Shown piece by piece: positions 39,872-44,988 of a stretch of DNA of 44,988 nt. Position 1 is the first letter of the stretch, and every line of letters starts with the position of its first letter. Source of the stretch: Micromonospora yasonensis (GTDB taxonomy: Bacteria > Actinomycetota > Actinomycetes > Mycobacteriales > Micromonosporaceae); the NCBI RefSeq assembly GCF_026013475.1, contig NZ_JAPDPH010000036.1:1-44988 (forward strand), given 5' to 3'. The notes under the pieces are model-generated. The model made no database searches, was not told the origin of the DNA, and saw nothing but the letters and a program-made list of their open reading frames with translations. The position numbers were made by a program, and so were the translations under genes.

Positions 39872-40543
39872 ATGTGGGAACCACTGGCCGCGTCGATGGC
39901 GGCCATGACTGCCGCCGCAGTGCTGGTCGCCCCGACGCCGACACCTCCGGTCGACGCGACGCCGGTGCTGACCACCGCCCCGTTCGGCGCGCTGCCCGGA
40001 CAGCAGGTCACCCACACGATCACCATCTCCGGCACGGCCAGTCTGACCGACGGGCAGATCACCTTCACCACCACCGCCGACCTGGAGGAGGTCAAGGTCC
40101 ACGCCGTACCCGGCCGGTGCACGGTCGCCGCCCGTACCGTCGTCTGCGACCTGGGTGACGTGCGGCTGGCCGCCGGCGCGGCGGCGCCCCGGATCACGAT
40201 CACCGGCCGGATCAGTGCCGGCGATGACGCCGGCGCCGACGTGGGCGCCGTGGTCCGCAACCGGGTGACGCTCACGGCGGCGGAGTTCACCGACGACGAC
40301 GCCCAGGTCGCCAGCAACGCGTACCTGCTGCCGGGGGCGGCCCCGACCACCACGGCGCCGACCCGGCAGCAGATCACCGTGACGGCCGACCCGGGGACCC
40401 GGCGATCGACGCTGACGGTGGCCCTGGCGGCGCTGGCGGCCGCCGCCCTCGTGGTGGGCGGGGCGCTGCTGGCGCGCCGGCGCCGGCACCCGGGAGACGT
40501 CGGGCCGCCGCCCGTTGCGCCCGGGCGGTCCGATCCGATGTAG
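39872..40543 (+). CDS. Secreted, C-terminally anchored surface protein
   Basis: A 223-aa protein with an N-terminal signal (PLAASMAAMTAAAVLVAPTPTPP), a DUF11/CARDB-like beta-sandwich (GQQVTHTITISGTASLTDGQITFTTTADLEEVKV..CTVAARTVVCDLGDV), a Thr/Pro linker, and a C-terminal membrane helix (LTVALAALAAAALVVGGALLARRRRH) with a basic stop-transfer end. It is probably displayed on the cell surface. The domain call is by eye; function unknown. It lies 32 bases before the M23 peptidase gene, likely in one transcript. Confidence 0.75.
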   Translation: MWEPLAASMAAMTAAAVLVAPTPTPPVDATPVLTTAPFGALPGQQVTHTITISGTASLTDGQITFTTTADLEEVKVHAVPGRCTVAARTVVCDLGDVRLAAGAAAPRITITGRISAGDDAGADVGAVVRNRVTLTAAEFTDDDAQVASNAYLLPGAAPTTTAPTRQQITVTADPGTRRSTLTVALAALAAAALVVGGALLARRRRHPGDVGPPPVAPGRSDPM

Positions 40544-40575
40544 CAGGTGACGGGACGGCGGCGGAAGGGTACGGG

Positions 40576-41766
40576 ATGAGGCGACGCTGGCGGCGACGGA
40601 CGGCGCTGGTGGCAGCCACGACGGCGGCGACGCTGACGGTGACGGCGTGGAGCCTGCCGGCCTCGACGGGCGAGGCCACGGCCGGGACCATCGGCCCGCT
40701 CCCCCTGCCCAGCCCGTTGTTGTCCCTGCCGCTGCCCCTACCCTCGGTCACCCTCCCCACCGTCGAGCCGCCGCCGCTCCCCGCGCTGCCGCCCCCGATC
40801 CGGCGGTCACCGACCCCGGCACCGACCAGCCGGCCCGGCACACCGCCCGGCTCCGCGCCGTCGACCGCCGCCGGCGCACCCCCGTCCGCCGCCCCGGTCT
40901 CCCCCGGCGGCCCCTTCCCGAGCCCGGGATCCGCGGCGGCGTCGATCGGCGCCGACCCCGGCGCCGACCTCTACCCGCAACCGCCCGTCGACGCCGCCAC
41001 CACGCCCCAGGCCCGCCAGGTCGCCCGGCTGGCCGACGTCCAGCACCGGATCCAGTACCTGCAGAACATCCTCGCCCGCACCCGCGACGACCTGGCTCGG
41101 GCCCAGCGCGAACCGGATCCGGTGCTGCAGTTGCTGACCGCGCTCACCACCGGCGGGGATCCGGCCGCCGCACCGCCGATCGCCGTCGCGGACTCGGCGA
41201 ACCTGGTCGACACGCCCACCGGCCGGGCCGCCGCGCTGTCCGCCGCGATCGCCTCCGGCCAGGCGGAACTCGCCCGCCGGCAGCAGGACGAATCGCGGAT
41301 CCGGCGGGAGATCGACCTCGCCGCTCGGCGCGCCGCGATCCCGGCCCAGGCCCCGGCTCGTACGCGTGGCGGGGCTCGGCTGGGCCAGCCGTTGGCGGGC
41401 CGGCTCACCAGCCGGTTCGGTGTCCGGTTCGACCCGTACTACCACGTGTGGCAACTCCACCCCGGGGTGGATCTCGCCGCCCCGGTCGGTACCCCGATCG
41501 TCGCGGCGGCGGACGGCCGGGTCACCCGGGCCGGGTGGTACGGCGGCTACGGCAACTACACCTGCGTCGACCACGGCCGGGCCGACGGTCAGCGCCTCTC
41601 CACCTGCTACGGCCACCAGTCACGGCTGCTGGTGTCGCCGGGGCAGCGGGTCCGGGCCGGGCAGGTGATCGGCCTGGTCGGCTCCACCGGCGCCTCGACC
41701 GGCCCCCACCTGCACTTCGAGGTGCGCCTCGGCGGCCGGGCGGTGGACCCGCTGCCCTGGATCTGA
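40576..41766 (+). CDS. M23-family (LytM) peptidoglycan endopeptidase
   Basis: A 396-aa exported protein. A basic N-terminus and signal (RRRWRRRTALVAATTAATLTVTAWSLPAS) are followed by a long Pro-rich linker (about 40-125), a coiled-coil region (ADVQHRIQYLQNILARTRDDLARAQ, about 147-171, and a second near 230-255) and the catalytic domain (about 270-396): SRFGVRFDPYYHVWQLHPGVDLAAPVG with the zinc ligands His and Asp, then GPHLHFEVRLGG with HxH. It cleaves peptide cross-links or activates other cell-wall hydrolases. GGAAGGG lies about 9 bases before the ATG. Confidence 0.92.
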   Translation: MRRRWRRRTALVAATTAATLTVTAWSLPASTGEATAGTIGPLPLPSPLLSLPLPLPSVTLPTVEPPPLPALPPPIRRSPTPAPTSRPGTPPGSAPSTAAGAPPSAAPVSPGGPFPSPGSAAASIGADPGADLYPQPPVDAATTPQARQVARLADVQHRIQYLQNILARTRDDLARAQREPDPVLQLLTALTTGGDPAAAPPIAVADSANLVDTPTGRAAALSAAIASGQAELARRQQDESRIRREIDLAARRAAIPAQAPARTRGGARLGQPLAGRLTSRFGVRFDPYYHVWQLHPGVDLAAPVGTPIVAAADGRVTRAGWYGGYGNYTCVDHGRADGQRLSTCYGHQSRLLVSPGQRVRAGQVIGLVGSTGASTGPHLHFEVRLGGRAVDPLPWI

Positions 41767-41776
41767 ACCGCGGCGA

Positions 41777-43072
41777 TCAGTGCGCAGCGACGGCGACGGC
41801 ACTCGCCTCGACGTCGGTCAGCCGGGCCGGCCCGACGACGGTGAGCAGCACGGCCATCGCCGCGAGCATCCCGCTGGCCACCACGGAGGCCATCGCCATG
41901 CTGCCGGTGCCCAGCACGCCGACCAGCGGCGCGGCCACCGCGCCGACGCCGAACTGCACCGCGCCGAGCAGCGCCGCGGCGGTGCCCGCCGCCTCCCCGT
42001 GCCGGGACAGCGCCAGGGCAGGCGCGTTCGGCAGCGCGAGCCCGGCGGCGGCGAGCACCACCCACAGCGCAGCCAGGATGGCGGCGAGGCCACCGAAGCC
42101 GGTGGCGGCGAAGGCGACCAGCACCAGGCCGGCCACGGAGCCCACGCCGAGCGCGGCGACGAGGATCCGCTGCGGCGAGTACCGGCGCAGCAGCCGGACG
42201 TTCCACTGGGTGGCCCCGATCAGGCCGACCGCGCCGGCGCCGAAGGCCAGCCCGAACTGCTGCTCGTCCAGCCCGTACCGCTGCTGGAAGACGAACGACG
42301 AGCCGGACACGTACGCGAACAGCGCGGCCATGGCCAGGCCGGCGACCAGGACGAGCCCGACGAACGTCCGGTCGCGCAGCAGCGCGCGGTAGTCCCGGAG
42401 GATGGTGGTGACGCCGCCGCGCCGGCGCCGCGCGGGCGGCAGCGTCTCGGCGAGCCCGAACGCCGCCACCGTGGCCAGCAGCAGGCCGAACACCGCGAGG
42501 GCGGCGAACACGCCCCGCCAGTCCGACCAGCGCAGCAGCCCGCTGCCGAGGGTGGGCGCGAGCACCGGGGCCGCCCCCATCACGAGCATCAGCCGGGAGA
42601 AGAGTTGGGCGAAGGCCGCGCCGCTGAACAGGTCGCGGACCACCGCCATGGCCACCACCGAGGCGGCCGCGACGCCGAGTCCCTGCAGCACCCGCAGCAC
42701 CCCGATGACGGCGATGTTCGGCGCGAGGACGCAGAGCACCGAGGCCACGATGTGCAGCGCGATGCCGGCGAGCAGCGGCAGGCGGCGGCCCACGGCGTCC
42801 GACAGCGGGCCGATCAGCAGTTGGCCGAGGGCGAGGCCGGCGAGCGTGCCGGTCAGGGTGAGCTGCACGGTCGCGGACGTGGTGTGCAGGTCGACGGCGA
42901 TGCCGGGCAGCGCGGGCAGGTACATGTCGATGGTCAGCGGACCGATCGCGATGAGCGAGCCGAGGACGAGGACGAGCCGCAGTCGTTGCCGGGGGCTCAT
43001 CAGGTCACCCGGTGTCTCGACCGGTTCGGCGGCGGCGGCCACGTCCGTGGCGGGAAGTTCTGCAACGGTCAC
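41777..43072 (-). CDS. Bcr/CflA-family drug-resistance MFS exporter
   Basis: A 431-aa, twelve-helix MFS protein. The Bcr/CflA signature after helix 1 is LIAIGPLTIDMYLPALPGIAVDL, and the loop after helix 2 is LGQLLIGPLSDAVGRRLPLL. LLRWSDWRGVFAALAVFGLLLATVAAFGLAETLPPARR ends the first half. It should export small drugs or sulfonamide-like compounds by proton antiport; the substrate is not deducible. The start is uncertain between GTG 43072, used here, and ATG 43000, which still precedes the first helix. It converges on the M23 gene with a 10-base gap. Confidence 0.9.
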   Translation of the reverse strand: MTVAELPATDVAAAAEPVETPGDLMSPRQRLRLVLVLGSLIAIGPLTIDMYLPALPGIAVDLHTTSATVQLTLTGTLAGLALGQLLIGPLSDAVGRRLPLLAGIALHIVASVLCVLAPNIAVIGVLRVLQGLGVAAASVVAMAVVRDLFSGAAFAQLFSRLMLVMGAAPVLAPTLGSGLLRWSDWRGVFAALAVFGLLLATVAAFGLAETLPPARRRRGGVTTILRDYRALLRDRTFVGLVLVAGLAMAALFAYVSGSSFVFQQRYGLDEQQFGLAFGAGAVGLIGATQWNVRLLRRYSPQRILVAALGVGSVAGLVLVAFAATGFGGLAAILAALWVVLAAAGLALPNAPALALSRHGEAAGTAAALLGAVQFGVGAVAAPLVGVLGTGSMAMASVVASGMLAAMAVLLTVVGPARLTDVEASAVAVAAH

Positions 43073-43195
43073 ACCTGCCAGCAAATCGCCGCCGGGCGAT
43101 CTGATTCCCGGACCGGGGAAAGGTGCCACAGGTCACACGGCTGGACAGGCGCCCGCCGGCCCGTTCGGGCAGCCCAGGCCGCCTAGGATCGCCTG

Positions 43196-43789
43196 GTGTT
43201 CCAGCCGACGTACCCGATTCGCACCGCGCGGCTCACCTTGCGTCCGGTCACGCTGGACGACCTCGACGATGTGTACGCATACCAGCGCCGGCCGGACGTC
43301 GTCCGCTGGATGCGCGGCGCCGGGCCGCGTACCCGGGAGCAGTCGCGGGCGTCGGTGGTCGCCATGGCCGGCGAGGACGCGCTGCGCGCGGAGGGCGACT
43401 GCCTGACGCTGGCCGTGACCACCGACGCCGGGGTGATCGGGACCGTGGAGCTGGTCTGGCGCAGCCGGGTCGACCGAACGGGTGAACTCGGGTACGTCTT
43501 CCACCCCGACCACGGCGGCCGCGGGCTGGCCACGGAAGCCGCCACGGCACTGCTGGACTGGGGGTTCGACGAGTTCGGGCTGCACCGCGTCTACGCCCGG
43601 TGTCACGGCCGCAATGAGGCGTCCGCCCGCCTGATGGCCCGGCTCGGCATGCGCCAGGAGTCGCGCCACGTCGAGAGCTACCTGTTCCGGGGCGAGTGGG
43701 CCGACCAACTCGTCTTCGCCATCCTGGCCGACGAATGGCGGGCCCGGGAGGGCGCCCGCCGACGACCACCGCGCCGCGCCGATCGTTGA
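43196..43789 (+). CDS. GNAT acetyltransferase, RimJ/RimL type
   Basis: A 197-aa protein: YPIRTARLTLRPVTLDDLDDVYAYQ at the N-terminus, ELGYVFHPDHGGRGLATEAATALLDWGFDEFGLHRVYARCHGRNEASARLMARLGMRQE (about 102-160) with the acetyl-CoA site HGGRGLAT. It belongs to the RimJ/RimL/SpeG-like group acting on protein N-termini or small amines; the substrate is unknown. GTG start at 43196. A C-terminal basic tail (RRRPPRRADR) is an oddity. Confidence 0.9.
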   Translation: MFQPTYPIRTARLTLRPVTLDDLDDVYAYQRRPDVVRWMRGAGPRTREQSRASVVAMAGEDALRAEGDCLTLAVTTDAGVIGTVELVWRSRVDRTGELGYVFHPDHGGRGLATEAATALLDWGFDEFGLHRVYARCHGRNEASARLMARLGMRQESRHVESYLFRGEWADQLVFAILADEWRAREGARRRPPRRADR

Positions 43790-43823
43790 ACGGATACCCG
43801 TGAACGCAACAGTGGAGGACGCG

Positions 43824-44588
43824 GTGTCGGACTACCCGAAGGCCATCGCCACGGTCGACCGGATCGAGCCGGTGCCGCGCCGCATCCGCGCGTTCCTCGC
43901 CGGCCAGCCGGTGCTGGACACCACCCGGGCCCGGTACGTCTGGGAGTGGCCGTTCTACCCGCAGTACTACATCCCGGTCGCCGACGTGCGCCGCGAACTG
44001 CTCGTCGACGAGGGCCGCACCGAGGAGACGCGGCGCGGCACCGCCTGGGTGCACGGGCTGCTGGTCGGCGACACGACCCGGGATTCCTGCGTGCGGTGGT
44101 ACAACGACGACGCGCTGCCCGGGCTGGCCGACACGATCCGGTTCGACTGGGCCGCTCTGGACGCCTGGTTCGAGGAGGACGAGGAGGTCTTCGTCCACCC
44201 CCGCAACCCGTACGCCCGGGTGGACGCGCTGCGCTCCACCCGCCGGGTGCGGGTGGAGGTCGACGGCACGGTGCTGGCCGAGTCGACCTCACCCGTGCTG
44301 GTCTTCGAGACCGGCCTGCCCACCCGCTACTACCTCAACCGCACCGACGTGAACTTCGCCCACCTGGTTCCGTCGGCGACCCGGACCGCCTGCCCGTACA
44401 AGGGCCGGACCGCCGCCTGGTGGTCCGTCCGCGCCGGCGACGCGGTCCACGAAGACCTGGCCTGGTCCTACGACTTCCCGACCGCGGCACTGCTGCCGAT
44501 CGCCGGCCTGGTCGCCTTCTACAACGAGAAGGTCGACCTCATCGTCGACGGCCAGCGCCTGGCCCGGCCGAGGACACACTTCTCCTGA
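43824..44588 (+). CDS. DUF427-domain protein, tandem
   Basis: A 254-aa cytoplasmic protein with two DUF427 units. The second (about 160-250) is the more typical one: VRVEVDGTVLAESTSPVLVFETGLPTRYYLNRTDVNF..TACPYKGRTAAWWSVRAGDAVHEDLAWSYDFP. The first (about 15-110) is degenerate but keeps ARYVWEWPFYPQYYIP and VRWYNDD. Function unknown. GTG 43824 has GGAGG 5 bases upstream; a GTG at 43800 (eight codons earlier) is the alternative. Confidence 0.85.
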   Translation: MSDYPKAIATVDRIEPVPRRIRAFLAGQPVLDTTRARYVWEWPFYPQYYIPVADVRRELLVDEGRTEETRRGTAWVHGLLVGDTTRDSCVRWYNDDALPGLADTIRFDWAALDAWFEEDEEVFVHPRNPYARVDALRSTRRVRVEVDGTVLAESTSPVLVFETGLPTRYYLNRTDVNFAHLVPSATRTACPYKGRTAAWWSVRAGDAVHEDLAWSYDFPTAALLPIAGLVAFYNEKVDLIVDGQRLARPRTHFS

Positions 44589-44683
44589 CGTACCCGGCGC
44601 GGCAGGGCTCCGCGTGCCAGACCGCGTGCCTAGGGGTGAGACGCGAGCCCCAGGACAGCACCGGCGAGGACGGGAGGAACAAC

Positions 44684-44988
44684 CTGGTGGGCTACTCGCT
44701 CGGCGGTGGGGTGGCGCTGCGCGCCGCGGTGAAGTATCCGGACAAGATCCGCCGCCTGGTCGCCGCTTCGGCGCACATCCGCTCCGACGCGATCTACCCC
44801 GAGATGCGTGCGCAGCAGGGCCAGGTGGGCGCGGCCGCCGCCGAGTTCATGAAGGACACCCCGATGTACCAGCTCTACCAGCGGGTGGCGCCGCGTCCGG
44901 AGGACTTCCCCCGGCTGCTCGACAAGATCGGGGCGCTGATGGCGCAGGACTTCGACCTCACCGAGGACGTCCGCAGCCTGCGGGTGCC
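44684..44988 (+). pseudogene. Alpha/beta-hydrolase lacking its N-terminal half, cut by window edge
   Basis: The frame enters directly at LVGYSLGGGVALRAAVKYPDKIRRLVAAS, the nucleophile elbow (GYSLGG) of an alpha/beta-hydrolase, and continues into the lid region up to the window end. The roughly 90 residues that should precede it, including the oxyanion HG motif, are absent. Upstream in-frame sequence (GTG 44636: MRREPQDSTGEDGRNN) is not hydrolase-like. GGGAGG at 44672-44677 is the only ribosome-like site. It is probably a 5'-truncated pseudogene; the 95 bases between the DUF427 gene and here hold nothing else I recognise. Confidence 0.65.

Noticed and set aside
1..44988. CRISPR arrays, insertion sequences, prophage genes, attachment sites
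   Set aside because: No regularly spaced repeats, transposase or integrase motifs or phage structural proteins were found on either strand.

Overview
The window is very GC-rich, densely coded actinobacterial DNA. It uses many GTG starts and ATGA/TGATG/GTGA gene overlaps, and it carries Tat lipoproteins, an F420-type luciferase-like oxidoreductase and a hopanoid operon. A Micromonosporaceae chromosome (Micromonospora or a close relative) fits best; that is an inference from gene content and codon bias, not a search result.

Layout. (1) 1-6488, minus strand: a hopanoid operon read dxs - hpnC - hpnD - hpnE - polyprenyl diphosphate synthase - shc (shc runs off the left edge). All junctions after dxs overlap except dxs/hpnC. 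It supplies isoprenoid precursors, makes squalene by the HpnCDE route and cyclises it to hopene. An MFS exporter-like gene lies upstream. (2) 8526-18456, plus strand: a tightly coupled operon for a cytoplasmic, group 1h-type (high-affinity, oxygen-tolerant) [NiFe] hydrogenase. It holds an unknown 470-aa protein, the maturation protease, hypA, a hemerythrin, small and large subunits, a degenerate NifU-like protein, a DUF5947 protein, two very small proteins, and hypC, hypD and hypE. (3) 18464-22661, minus strand, converging on hypE: hypF, a SIS-domain protein, a divergent HypC-like protein, a second SIS-domain protein and a PadR regulator. The SIS pair and HypC-like protein are the least explained part of the hydrogenase locus. 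hypB and hypX are not in the window.

(4) 22817-26893, plus strand: an LLM flavin oxidoreductase, an NRAMP-superfamily transporter with non-canonical metal-site motifs, and an orphan Tat-exported solute-binding protein coupled to a small membrane protein. (5) 26890-28658: a scar region. It holds a mosaic of gene fragments (including a bare LuxR helix-turn-helix), a thioesterase, and a soluble transhydrogenase gene (sthA) that has lost about 160 central codons and is frameshifted. (6) 28683-34065: small housekeeping and stress genes (VOC, DinB, YafY/WYL, acetyltransferase, DUF1330, a membrane protein, MsrB, ABM monooxygenase).

(7) 34107-37296: an ECF sigma factor, a membrane protein that is probably its anti-sigma factor, a lipoprotein and a divergent Tat beta-propeller lipoprotein. 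Three sites with the same architecture (GGAAC, 17-base spacer from the sixth base, GTCA) precede the sigma gene, the propeller gene and the lipoprotein gene, which suggests a compact self-controlled regulon with leaderless transcripts. (8) 37362-44988: a methyltransferase, a secreted Asp-box (sialidase-fold) protein followed by a 28-codon lipoprotein stub, a surface-anchored protein, an M23 peptidase, a Bcr/CflA-type exporter, a GNAT acetyltransferase, a DUF427 protein, and an alpha/beta-hydrolase that lacks its N-terminal half and runs off the right edge. I saw no tRNA, rRNA, CRISPR array, insertion sequence or prophage.
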